DNA from: Bacillota bacterium
GTDB taxonomy: Bacteria > Bacillota > Clostridia > Saccharofermentanales > Fastidiosipilaceae
Length of the DNA: 64,000 nt
Reading direction: 5' to 3'
Assembly (NCBI GenBank): GCA_023420115.1
Contig: JAEZWR010000067.1
Span: 1-64,000 of the forward strand
Part shown: positions 8,426 to 16,657 of the stretch, one piece after another
Position numbering within the stretch: position 1 is the stretch's first letter
How the letters are laid out: the number at the start of each line of letters is the position of its first letter
Notes under the pieces: generated by a model
What the model was told of the DNA's origin: nothing
Database searches by the model: none
The model's input: only the letters and a program-made list of their open reading frames with translations
Translations under genes and position numbers: made by a program

Positions 8426-9075
8426 TGGGCAATAAATTTTCTGAGTTAGATAACGTTTTTATTTTTGATCATCCACTTATACAACATAAAATAAGTCTTA
8501 TGCGAGATAAGAATCTTTCAACTAAGGACTTTAGAGAACTGGCTTCGGAAGTGTCAATGCTTACTTGCTATGAGGTCACAAGAGATTTACCTCTAAAGGA
8601 AGTTGAAATTGAAACACCAATTGCCAAGGCAAAAACAAAAATTCTCGCTGGTAAGAAGTTAGCTCTAATACCAATTTTACGTGCTGGCTTAGGAATGGTA
8701 GAAGGTATGTTAAGTATGATACCAAGTGCCAAGGTTGGTCATGTTGGCTTATATAGGGATCCTGATACAGTAAAACCGGTAGAATACTATTGCAAATTAC
8801 CAGAGGACATTGTTAATAGAGAATGCATAATCTTAGATCCGATGCTTGCTACTGGTGGATCGGCAGCTGCTGCCGTTAGCTTCCTCAAAGAAAGAGGGGT
8901 CAAACAAATTAAGTTTGTCTGTCTTATTGCTGCCCCTGAGGGTGTAGAAAGACTTCATAATGAACATCCTGATGTCCCAATTTTCTGTGCCGCAATGGAT
9001 GAGAAGTTAAATGATCATTTTTATATTGTTCCTGGACTTGGTGATGCGGGTGATAGACTTTTTGGAACAAAATAA
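8425..9075 (+). CDS. upp: Uracil phosphoribosyltransferase
   Basis: 216 residues. Upp converts uracil and PRPP to UMP. Typical features are DHPLIQHKI near the N terminus, PILRAGLGMVEG (about 73-84), the PRPP-binding ILDPMLATGGSAAAAV (about 134-149) and the C-terminal PGLGDAGDRLFGT uracil-binding segment. It overlaps rpiB by one base (TAATG) and is followed by a strong terminator. Confidence 0.96.
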   Translation: MGNKFSELDNVFIFDHPLIQHKISLMRDKNLSTKDFRELASEVSMLTCYEVTRDLPLKEVEIETPIAKAKTKILAGKKLALIPILRAGLGMVEGMLSMIPSAKVGHVGLYRDPDTVKPVEYYCKLPEDIVNRECIILDPMLATGGSAAAAVSFLKERGVKQIKFVCLIAAPEGVERLHNEHPDVPIFCAAMDEKLNDHFYIVPGLGDAGDRLFGTK

Positions 9076-9096
9076 ATAATTAAATTTATTTCTAAA

Positions 9097-9130
9097 AGAG
9101 GGTTATTATATATTTATAACTCTCTTTTTA
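9097..9130 (+). terminator. Terminator of rpiB-upp
   Basis: AGAGGGTTAT pairs with ATAACTCTCT (one G-U pair) around a short A/T loop, followed by TTTTTA. It may also serve the convergent gene that ends at 9135. Confidence 0.8.
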
Positions 9131-9134
9131 TTAT

Positions 9135-10052
9135 TTATACTCTCTTTATTATTATCTCACTATTATTTTCTGCTGCATTTGATATTTGCTGGCTAGTTTG
9201 GGATTTAGTGCTGAGCTGTTTGGGCTTATTTTTCTTGAAATCATTTAAGGCTGAGTTATTCTTTAAGTGTCGTTGAGTAGTTTTGGTTTTAAAAATATTT
9301 TTATGTAATATTTTAGAAATAATAGGTAATTTTTCTTTATTATTTTTATTATAAATACTTATATATTCTAATATATTTACAATAGCTTCCTTAAAACTAC
9401 TTATGCCACGGTAGGCTGATTGTAGAAAGGTTTTTTCTAAGTCATCTGTCCAGTAATTAGCAATTTTAGCATGGTTTATATGCTTCTCTGCTAGACTTAA
9501 GATAAATTCTGAAATACTTTCATTATTGGCAATGGTAAAGTTGAAAGGTAAATCACTTTTTGAGACAAGTAAATCCGATATGTCAGTCGAAGTATGTTCA
9601 TATTCTGTACTGAAATCAAGGTTTATAAATTTGAATTTTTCTTTGAACTCCATTGCAATATCAAAATAATTGAGACTTTCGATAGAAGTATCTGAAATTT
9701 TATTTTTTGAATTATGATTTGCAATAAATATCAAATTTTCATCTAAAATTATTTTTTGAGAATATATTTCGTTTAATGTGTCGTCCAAGGCTGTGACAAA
9801 GGCTAATAGAAAAATAAGACTATCTATAAAATCATATATTTTTTTCTGAAACTCAAGGATATTTTCCATTTTGTAGTAAGCAGTATAGAAATAAAACATG
9901 CTGTCGTCACTTACGTTCCAAGCCATAATTTTACTGTCTATGCGAGTTTTAAAGTAATCGACTGTATATTTTTTTAAAATGGTTCCTGGATTAGGAACAA
10001 AAACAATACATGATTCATTTTTTTGATTTTTTATAAGTTCAAGATGAGACAT
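9135..10052 (-). CDS. Tad-locus protein resembling DUF6382 N-terminal region
   Basis: 305 residues. I do not recognise it with certainty. The middle of the N-terminal half (a DDSMFYFYTAYYK strand, a long helix, then LDENLIFIANHN) is arranged like the DUF6382 domain of proteins found in clostridial tad clusters, but there is no FHA domain at the C terminus. The last 60 residues are Lys/Asn/Ser-rich and probably disordered. There is no signal peptide or membrane segment, so it should be cytoplasmic. AGGAGG lies 6 nt before the ATG. It is the last gene of the tad-like locus, 58 bp after the prepilin gene. A role in pilus assembly or regulation is inference. Confidence 0.5.
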   Translation of the reverse strand: MSHLELIKNQKNESCIVFVPNPGTILKKYTVDYFKTRIDSKIMAWNVSDDSMFYFYTAYYKMENILEFQKKIYDFIDSLIFLLAFVTALDDTLNEIYSQKIILDENLIFIANHNSKNKISDTSIESLNYFDIAMEFKEKFKFINLDFSTEYEHTSTDISDLLVSKSDLPFNFTIANNESISEFILSLAEKHINHAKIANYWTDDLEKTFLQSAYRGISSFKEAIVNILEYISIYNKNNKEKLPIISKILHKNIFKTKTTQRHLKNNSALNDFKKNKPKQLSTKSQTSQQISNAAENNSEIIIKRV

Positions 10053-10077
10053 GTTTCCTCCTGAATTTAAGTAAGTA

Positions 10078-10096
10078 GGGGAGCATAGGCCCCCCC
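10078..10096. repeat. G/C-run hairpin between prepilin gene and downstream gene
   Basis: GGGGAGC and GCCCCCC-type arms flank a short loop, with one mismatch, in otherwise very AT-rich DNA. There is no T run, so it is more likely an mRNA-stabilising or processing hairpin that lets the prepilin be made in excess over the downstream protein. Confidence 0.4.
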
Positions 10097-10110
10097 ATAG
10101 TTACTAATGT

Positions 10111-10302
10111 TTAATAACTAGGCATCGCACCTTCTTTGAAAGCTTTGGCAAAGAGACTATTGGCAAAATTACTAATTTGTCCATGGAACAAAATAGCAAT
10201 GGCAAGTAAGACCGTTATTACAACTGCTGTTTCTAATACAGCTGATCCTTTGTCTTGTAAATCAAGATAGTTGTTGTTTAAATTAAATTTATTCTTATAC
10301 AT
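10111..10302 (-). CDS. Flp1-like type IVb prepilin
   Basis: 63 residues. A hydrophilic N terminus ends in KG-SAVLE, where cleavage after Gly would leave Glu at mature position +5, the hallmark of type IV prepilins. A 20-residue hydrophobic helix follows (AVLETAVVITVLLAIAILF) and then a short amphipathic tail, as in Flp/Flp1-like pilins. The start is ATG 10302, with GGAGG 7 nt upstream; an in-frame ATG at 10317 lies upstream of that site. It is in the tad locus after the TadA and TadB/C-like genes. No prepilin peptidase gene is in the window. Confidence 0.75.
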   Translation of the reverse strand: MYKNKFNLNNNYLDLQDKGSAVLETAVVITVLLAIAILFHGQISNFANSLFAKAFKEGAMPSY

Positions 10303-10380
10303 AGTAAACCTCCACAATGTTATTATGTCGCGACGTGGTAAGTTTATCTCAAATGATTTTTACGGAACTGAGGTTTGATT

Positions 10381-10403
10381 TTCTCAAATATCTCGTTTGA
10401 GAA
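10381..10403. promoter_or_regulatory. Palindrome upstream of the prepilin gene
   Basis: TTCTCAAA (10381-10388) and TTTGAGAA (10396-10403) form a perfect inverted repeat with a 7-nt spacer in the presumed promoter region of the prepilin gene. Related TTGAGAAAA strings occur upstream of the CpaE-like gene and the Xre regulator. It may be an operator. Confidence 0.4.
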
Positions 10404-10418
10404 TATAGATTTATATAT

Positions 10419-10526
10419 AAAAAGAGATGAGTTGCTTAAAGTTTATATACCACTCTCAATTCGTTAGATTATTTGGTCTAACTTTTGGGGGGCGGTAAAA
10501 TACTTGGAATTTTCTCATCTCTTTTT
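10419..10526. repeat. Palindromic element nested in a long hairpin, copy A
   Basis: A perfect 13-bp outer stem, AAAAAGAGATGAG (10419-10431) with CTCATCTCTTTTT (10514-10526), encloses an inner palindrome at 10448-10497 made of TACC/GGTA, CTCTCAA/TTGGGGG and GTTAGA/TCTAAC. Read on the minus strand, the core CCCAAAAGTTAGACC...AATCTAAC matches copy B at 33766-33814. The outer stem ends in a T run in the minus direction and can terminate the TadB/C-like gene. The inner part looks like the two ends of an IS3-type element joined together. Confidence 0.65.
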
Positions 10527-10596
10527 GAGAGTGACATATATCTGAATTATATGATTCTTAAATATTATACTTCTAATACAAACAACCCTGTTTTAA

Positions 10597-12360
10597 CTAA
10601 AAATTCAAAAAAGTATATACAAGTGGAGAAATACAGATAAGTATAATTGAAAGTAATGATAGTCCCATAGGTAGCAAAAGTTTGGCTTGCTTACTGCTTA
10701 GACTTTTGCGTCTTTGTATACTAATAAGCTTATATGCGTCAGTTGCTTCTTTATTTAATTTATCTAGAGCTTCCTTGTCTCCATCTTCAATGTAATGGAT
10801 AAGACTGTTACAAGTTCTATCAATAATGCTATTACTATAATTATAAAAAGCTTCTCTTATTAAGCTGCTAGAGTTAATTCCAAAACTAATTCTATATAAT
10901 ATACTTTTTAAAATAGTCTTTACTATATTATCTTGTAAAAGCGTACAAGAATTATTAAGGGAATTAGTAAAAGAATAGTTTAGGTTTAAAAAAATTAGAA
11001 TTAAATTAATTGCATCAGGAAAATCTGAGCGGATTCTATCCTTGACTATATCTGTCTTTTGCTTAAGTTCAAAATCTTGAATTATTGGAGAAAGTATAGC
11101 GATAATTAAAAATAGCTTCCACATACTTAAGCCAATACATAATAAAAAAATACTGAATAAAAGAAGAATAAAAAAAATACGATCTTTATTTTTAAAATAA
11201 AGATTTAGTTCATTTTTTATCATATGTTCTTCGTCATTAAGCACGGCACAAATCTTCAGATTGTTTTCAATTTGTGAGAGTGTATTTTGTCTATACAATT
11301 TTTTTAGACTTAGTTCAGATAATAAATTATTATCAAAAAATTGCACCAGTATTTCAAAAATAAAAAGTTTCTTTTTATTTTCATCTTCGTTTACGTATGA
11401 TATTTCACCGAGTGCTTTTTTATATGTTTTTTCTAGGAGCTCTGTTTTCTTTCTTCTTTTACGGTGAGGGTGATAGATAAAGTTGTTTAACTCTGTATTT
11501 AGCTTAGTTTGGAACGAATAAAATTTTGTTTTTAGCTTGGCAATATTAAAAGTGTATGTACGAGTATGTTTGCTTAGCTTCCTAGATTTAGTTTTATTAT
11601 CTGAAAATAAAAGTATACTTGAACTTATGTATATGGATAATAGCATTAAGAAAAAAGCTACATAGAGAATTAACCTAGATATAGTATTTTCATATGCCAT
11701 ATAAAAAAAGTTTGGATTACTATATTTAAGAAAATTCAAAATTAAACAGGGGAGAAAGATCATAATTACTGTCTCACTCCTTTGTCGACTATTTTCAGCT
11801 TCTATTTCTTGCTCTTCATTCAGAGCTGTTCTAATAATTTCTTCATTTTTTCTAACTAAATTTAGAAGTTCACTATTAGGTAGGGAATTGTGCCTTAGTA
11901 TATCCACGAAATTTTTTGCCTCGCGAATTGGAAAAAGTATAGTTAATAAGCCGTTGATTTCTGCTATTGGCCTTTGGTTTTTTATTAATAAAGTGATTCT
12001 TTCTAGAATTATCTTATCTTTCTGGTGAATTAGTTTGTTTGTAAAAAGACCATTAGAGATATTTTCTATTGCATTTTGATAGGAATAAGAGGCCGATAGT
12101 AATGTTGATAATTCTTGTAGAAAATATAAAAATAAGTTCTTTTGTCTATTATATTCACATTTATTCTTATAAAGAATTAACACTTTTGATGGTAATTTAT
12201 TTACTAGTATAGAGATAATTAATGATTCAATATAGGTTTTAAAGAAAGAACTAATAATTAGACTTGTTAATATAGTTAATAATATGCTGACATAGTGTTT
12301 TTTTCCCTTGGATAATAATTTGTTCCATTTATTTATATCAATTTTCAGTTTATTATGCAT
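10597..12360 (-). CDS. TadB-TadC fusion-like membrane protein
   Basis: 587 residues with two halves, each resembling a type II secretion F-type (TadB/TadC) unit. In half 1, membrane segments lie near 22-48 and 195-255, with a cytoplasmic helical region (about 75-190) between them. In half 2, there is a membrane pair near 395-440, a helical cytoplasmic region (about 445-555) with RSDFPDAINLILIFLNLNYS, and a last membrane segment near 560-585. TadB and TadC are normally separate proteins that form the inner-membrane platform driven by TadA. Here a charged linker (about 260-300) joins them. GGAGG lies 7 nt before the ATG. The start overlaps the tadA end by 16 nt. Confidence 0.7.
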   Translation of the reverse strand: MHNKLKIDINKWNKLLSKGKKHYVSILLTILTSLIISSFFKTYIESLIISILVNKLPSKVLILYKNKCEYNRQKNLFLYFLQELSTLLSASYSYQNAIENISNGLFTNKLIHQKDKIILERITLLIKNQRPIAEINGLLTILFPIREAKNFVDILRHNSLPNSELLNLVRKNEEIIRTALNEEQEIEAENSRQRSETVIMIFLPCLILNFLKYSNPNFFYMAYENTISRLILYVAFFLMLLSIYISSSILLFSDNKTKSRKLSKHTRTYTFNIAKLKTKFYSFQTKLNTELNNFIYHPHRKRRKKTELLEKTYKKALGEISYVNEDENKKKLFIFEILVQFFDNNLLSELSLKKLYRQNTLSQIENNLKICAVLNDEEHMIKNELNLYFKNKDRIFFILLLFSIFLLCIGLSMWKLFLIIAILSPIIQDFELKQKTDIVKDRIRSDFPDAINLILIFLNLNYSFTNSLNNSCTLLQDNIVKTILKSILYRISFGINSSSLIREAFYNYSNSIIDRTCNSLIHYIEDGDKEALDKLNKEATDAYKLISIQRRKSLSSKQAKLLLPMGLSLLSIILICISPLVYTFLNF

Positions 12361-13523
12361 AGTTTGCCTCCGAAAAGAGAAAACTTGATTTTATATATAA
12401 ACTTTTGCTCTTGATACGATTCGATTTCAATAATTTCAGTTACTTGCCTATGACCATCAGAGCGTCTACTGAGATGAACCATTATGTCTATTCCAGATGC
12501 GAGATTTTGTCTTATATTTTCGTATGGCATATCGCTATAGCTCTGTATTAAGTTGCTAAGACGATTCAACATATCTAAACAACTATTAGCATGTCCTGTC
12601 GATAACGAACCGGGGTGACCGGTATTCATTGCGTTTAGGAGTTCTACACTTTCTTCTCCTCTAATTTCTCCAACGATGATTCTGTCAGGCCTCATCCTAA
12701 GTGCTGCCCTTAATAGTGAAGAAATTTTTATCCCTTGTGAATTTCTAGTGTCATTTATTTGAGCTTCTAGGCGAACTAGATTATTAATTCCTTGCACCTG
12801 TAATTCTGCTGCATCTTCTATCGTTATAATTCTTTCATTTTTCGGAATAAATGACGTGAGAATATTTAGTAGGGTTGTTTTTCCACTGCCAGTACCACCT
12901 GATATAAAAATACTCTTTTTTTGTTCTACTGCTTGTTTTAGATAATCAACTGCTTCTTTGCTAATACTGCCATTATTTATTAGATTTTCCGCACTCGGCC
13001 TGATACCTGTAAATTTTCTTATATTCATAACAGGTGAATCTACGGAGGCAGGAGGGATTACAGCATGTGCTCTTGAACCATCATCTAGGCTTAAGTCAGA
13101 TATTGGTTTACTTATTGTTAGAGGACGATTGGCTTTTGAAAAGTAATAATTAATGAAGCTAAGTAGGTGTGATCTATTATCAAATTGAATTTCACTTTTG
13201 AATAATTTACCTCCACGTTCATAAAATATCTTGTCATAGTCATTTATCATTATTTCAGTAACGCTTGGGTCATCCATGAGATTTTGAATTACATCATAAC
13301 CCCGTAAAGAATTATATACACTTTCAATTAGTCCTTTTCTTTCTGCCAATGTAAAAGGGGTATTAATAAAAAGTGTCAGTGAGTATTTTGTGATAAGATC
13401 AAGCAAATCAAGATCGCTCAAATAAGAAATATTATTGATTTCAGAAAGTAATTTATTTTTTATTTCATTTTTTATATTCAGAAGCATATTAGCATTTTGA
13501 TTATCTTCTCTTTTAGTATCCAT
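12345..13523 (-). CDS. tadA: TadA/CpaF-family pilus assembly ATPase
   Basis: 392 residues. This is a PilT/VirB11-type secretion ATPase powering Flp pilus assembly at the inner membrane. Visible are the N-terminal region with DPSVTEIMIN, then ISGGTGSGKTTLLN (Walker A, about 207-220), the ITIEDAAELQ Asp box, RPDRIIVGEIRG (Walker B) and the His box NTGHPGSLSTGHAN. All catalytic motifs are intact. It is preceded by the CpaE-like gene (4-bp gap) and overlaps the TadB/C-like gene by 16 nt, so the three form an operon. Confidence 0.92.
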   Translation of the reverse strand: MDTKREDNQNANMLLNIKNEIKNKLLSEINNISYLSDLDLLDLITKYSLTLFINTPFTLAERKGLIESVYNSLRGYDVIQNLMDDPSVTEIMINDYDKIFYERGGKLFKSEIQFDNRSHLLSFINYYFSKANRPLTISKPISDLSLDDGSRAHAVIPPASVDSPVMNIRKFTGIRPSAENLINNGSISKEAVDYLKQAVEQKKSIFISGGTGSGKTTLLNILTSFIPKNERIITIEDAAELQVQGINNLVRLEAQINDTRNSQGIKISSLLRAALRMRPDRIIVGEIRGEESVELLNAMNTGHPGSLSTGHANSCLDMLNRLSNLIQSYSDMPYENIRQNLASGIDIMVHLSRRSDGHRQVTEIIEIESYQEQKFIYKIKFSLFGGKLCIIN

Positions 13524-13527
13524 CTCA

Positions 13528-14544
13528 TTAACTCACTTTCTTAATATTTACCTTAGCTGAACTACTTGTAATAGATTTGTTGTTCAATAAAAGCAGATCG
13601 TTGTTACTTTGTAATTTATGAGAAGGTACATAACGATTTATTTTTTGTAGTTCAATTTTCCACGAGTTAAGTAGTCTTTTGTCATCGATGGGATAAAAGT
13701 AGACCCTACTACAGATATCAAATAGTCTCTGACATTTCGCTGCCATTATGCTATGCATATCAACAACAACATCAATTTTTTTGCTTGATATTAAATTCTC
13801 TAATATAGTAAAAAATTTGTTTAGATCTGATTGGTCTATATGTATTAAGTCCTCTAAATTATGTTGGGGAAAGACGCACAAGGCTGATAGGGAGTTTCGT
13901 CCATTTTTTTGGAGATAGGAGAAAAGTGAATACATATCATAATTTTTATGCTCGTTAATAAAATCTTCTAGTCTTACTGCGGAATTGTTTGAGGCGAGCA
14001 AAGCTGGATCTACATCCAGTGCAGATACAAGGGGAATATAGATGCATTCTCTATTATTTTTAGATATTTGTTTACAGAGAATACTTGATATATTTTGTCT
14101 GAATCTAAAATTTGTACTAGCGTGCCAAACTATATATATCTTTCCCTTATTTTGAGATGAAGTATATTGATTTTCTTGGATATAATTTCGTATACAGTCT
14201 GCAATTATTGAAATATTGTCATATCTAGAACAATGCTTAGTGACAATTTTATTATTTATTTTTGAGTCATTATCTATAATTCTTGCAGTGTGGGAACTTA
14301 GTAGTGGCGTGTTTTTGTGAAGTGGAAAGTATTTAAACCCTTTTATTTTGGTGAAATTACAATTCTCTAAAGAAGAATAAAGAACGAGTTTATTTAATGG
14401 CGAATTATCAATTGGCATTTGTTTGTGCCAAGATATGAAGTCGCTATGAGTTTTAAAATAATATACTCGAGGAATAGTCAATTTTCTTTTAAGTCCCTTT
14501 ACTAGGTCAAATGCATAATCAAATTCTTTATCAATAATTATCAT
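13528..14544 (-). CDS. CpaE/TadZ-like protein without a P-loop
   Basis: 338 residues. Gene order (directly before tadA) and layout suggest CpaE/TadZ: an N-terminal receiver-like region (about 1-130), then KIYIVWHASTNFRFRQNISS (about 134-153) where MinD-like members have a P-loop GGVGKT, then the YIPLVSALDVDPALLA segment that matches the KVLYLDLD region. The Walker A Gly/Lys residues are absent, so it probably does not hydrolyse ATP. The Lys/Ser-rich tail may be disordered. AAAGGA lies before the ATG. It is the first gene of the operon. The family call is inferential; I am fairly sure only of its membership of the locus. Confidence 0.5.
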   Translation of the reverse strand: MIIIDKEFDYAFDLVKGLKRKLTIPRVYYFKTHSDFISWHKQMPIDNSPLNKLVLYSSLENCNFTKIKGFKYFPLHKNTPLLSSHTARIIDNDSKINNKIVTKHCSRYDNISIIADCIRNYIQENQYTSSQNKGKIYIVWHASTNFRFRQNISSILCKQISKNNRECIYIPLVSALDVDPALLASNNSAVRLEDFINEHKNYDMYSLFSYLQKNGRNSLSALCVFPQHNLEDLIHIDQSDLNKFFTILENLISSKKIDVVVDMHSIMAAKCQRLFDICSRVYFYPIDDKRLLNSWKIELQKINRYVPSHKLQSNNDLLLLNNKSITSSSAKVNIKKVS

Positions 14545-14662
14545 GTGAAATCATCCTTTACATAATCCAATCATTTAATTTATACAAGGATAAAAGTTCC
14601 CTTTTTCTCAAGAGTTAGGATTATTTATTATTTTTTTCGCATATGAGTAATTATTAGAGAAA

Positions 14663-14699
14663 AGTAAAGGCGACATTGTTTAATAATGTCGCCTTTACT
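14663..14699 (-). terminator. Terminator of nrdF-nrdH
   Basis: A perfect 15-bp stem, AGTAAAGGCGACATT with AATGTCGCCTTTACT, has a 7-nt loop. On the minus strand it is followed by a T-rich stretch. It separates the nrd operon from the tad-like locus. Confidence 0.85.
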
Positions 14700-14734
14700 A
14701 AATTTGATTATTGAAATATTGAAATATAAATTAA

Positions 14735-14983
14735 CTATATATTCTTTTTTATAAAGCTCTCAAGATTTGAGATAGATGGCTCTCTAAGTACATCATCATT
14801 AGCAATGAGTGCGGGGGTGCTTCTGATTTGATGCTTATTTACTAGATCCATAAAGAGCTTCTCATCAGTTTGACGGTGGACAATTTGAATATTATCACTA
14901 TATTTATTTTGAAAAGCCTTGTCCAGGATCATTTTTACATTGTCACATTTTGGACAGTTGTCTTGTGTTAATAGGTATATCAT
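14735..14983 (-). CDS. nrdH: NrdH-like glutaredoxin/thioredoxin-fold protein
   Basis: 82 residues. It has the thioredoxin-fold redox motif CPKC at 9-12 (DNCPKCDNVK), a central cis-Pro motif STPALI (about 55-60) and a C-terminal helix. The size and position, 23 bp after nrdF, suggest that it re-reduces the ribonucleotide reductase NrdE, as NrdH does, although the CPKC motif differs from the usual C(V/M)QC. A generic glutaredoxin-like role is possible. It is cotranscribed with nrdF and followed by a strong terminator. Confidence 0.7.
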   Translation of the reverse strand: MIYLLTQDNCPKCDNVKMILDKAFQNKYSDNIQIVHRQTDEKLFMDLVNKHQIRSTPALIANDDVLREPSISNLESFIKKNI

Positions 14984-15006
14984 CTCTTATCTCCCTTATA
15001 TAATTC

Positions 15007-16494
15007 TTAGATATTGAAGTCGAAAAGAAAATCCTCATCTTTGAGATCTTCACTCTTCATTTTCTGATATCCATTTCCTTTCATGCTGAAGTTGTCCATT
15101 GTCTTGGTTTCGGTATTAAGACCATTTAAAACTACTGGATTGACTTCTTCATATTCAAAGTAAGCTTCGTAACCTAAATTCATCAAAGCCTTGTTGGCAT
15201 TGTAGCGTAAAAATACCTTTACATCGTGAGTGAGGTCAACTGGATCATAAATCATTTCAGTCAGTTCGAGTTCTAATTCATAAAGCTCGAGAAGTAGTTT
15301 GTGGACGAAGTCACTCATCTCTTTTTTACATTCATCATTGAAATAATTTTGATAAATTTCTTGAGCCAATTTTCCAACATATAACCCATGGACTGACTCA
15401 TCTCTGAGAATTAGATTAATTATTTCGCCAGCTTGCATCAATTTGCCCTGACCATAGAAGTAAAGGGGATAGAAGAAACCACTGTAGAATAGACAAGTTT
15501 CAAGAAAGACTGAAGCTGTCATTGCACGATACTGTGCTTTTTTAAAAGCTAAGAAGTCATAAGAACCACTACTGCCATAGGCTCGCATATAGTTAAATCT
15601 ATCTAAATCTCGATAGTAGCCAACAATTTTGTCTAATATTTTTTGAAGGATATGATTTCTATTTCCCCATTCATAAAGCTCATTAATTTCATGATTCTTT
15701 AAATATGTCATAAATATGTTGGAGTAGCTCTTGGCGTGAACCGCATTTTCCATTGCTGACATAAAATTAAGGACGCTCTTACGTTGGTGCTCTACAGAAT
15801 CGTCCATGCTTCTTGCCACTACAGGCATACCGATATCACCTTGGTATGTATCAAGGAAAGTTAGAACTAGAAGATTCTGTGAATAAGCATTTTGAATTTC
15901 AGCTGGCAAAATATTCCATACATTTAGGTCGGATTGTAATGAAATATCCTCTGGTCGCCAAAATTGAGATAAATTCTGCTCATAAAAGGCTTGAGTAAAT
16001 GAGTCTTCGTGCTCATTCCAGTTGGCTCCTGTGTACAAAAATGGTTTAGAAGTTGTGGTATCTTTTCTTACTCCATTGCTGCTAAATAAGTCGTCAAAAT
16101 TATTTCTGTCTTTTTCTTTGACTTTTTCTTGCTCTTCACTGTGGTATGAGGCCTGTTCATTAGGTGTCATATAGTGCTGTTTGTATCCATCTTCTGTATA
16201 GTTTTTTATTTTCTTATTATTCTTATAACTGCTGTCCCAAGATAAGTCGGTATTTTTATCCTCAGTATCAACTTCATTCATAATTGTGCTATGACTATTA
16301 TTCAACTCATCTACACGGGAGTTAAACTTGTTTGAATTTGCTATGGATTTTAGTGCTCCTTCACTCGGAGTAGTTGGGTTAAAAGAATTACCTTTAAGTT
16401 TATGTAATATAGTTGAATTTTCATCTGGGGATTTTTGTTCTCTGGTAATGTTTGCGTTATTTTCATTATCAGTATTATTTAATTTTGTTGACAT
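15007..16494 (-). CDS. nrdF: Class Ib ribonucleotide reductase beta subunit with long N-terminal extension
   Basis: 495 residues, against about 320-340 usually. From about 157 on it is a clear NrdF: NWNEHED, FYEQNLSQFW, LTFLDTYQGDIG (metal Asp), MENAVHAKSYS (Glu, His and the radical Tyr), ASVFLETCLFYSGF (Glu) and LILRDESVHGLYVG (Glu, His). The dinuclear metal site is complete. NrdF holds the Mn(III)2-Tyr or Fe(III)2-Tyr radical cofactor. Residues 1-150 are Asn/Ser/Glu/Lys-rich with no visible fold. GAGAGG lies 5 nt before this ATG, which supports the long form. nrdI and nrdE lie about 4 kb upstream behind a phosphonate transporter operon. Confidence 0.92.
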   Translation of the reverse strand: MSTKLNNTDNENNANITREQKSPDENSTILHKLKGNSFNPTTPSEGALKSIANSNKFNSRVDELNNSHSTIMNEVDTEDKNTDLSWDSSYKNNKKIKNYTEDGYKQHYMTPNEQASYHSEEQEKVKEKDRNNFDDLFSSNGVRKDTTTSKPFLYTGANWNEHEDSFTQAFYEQNLSQFWRPEDISLQSDLNVWNILPAEIQNAYSQNLLVLTFLDTYQGDIGMPVVARSMDDSVEHQRKSVLNFMSAMENAVHAKSYSNIFMTYLKNHEINELYEWGNRNHILQKILDKIVGYYRDLDRFNYMRAYGSSGSYDFLAFKKAQYRAMTASVFLETCLFYSGFFYPLYFYGQGKLMQAGEIINLILRDESVHGLYVGKLAQEIYQNYFNDECKKEMSDFVHKLLLELYELELELTEMIYDPVDLTHDVKVFLRYNANKALMNLGYEAYFEYEEVNPVVLNGLNTETKTMDNFSMKGNGYQKMKSEDLKDEDFLFDFNI

Positions 16495-16657
16495 AATAAC
16501 CTCTCAATAACTTTGACATTTTATATTAATGTTGAAATAACTATTATATTAGCACAATAGGGCATTGGTGGGTAATAGAACTGATGATATATTAATTAGG
16601 TTTGTAATTATAATAAGCTCCATATATTTGTGAGCTAAGCTTCTTGACTATATTTCT

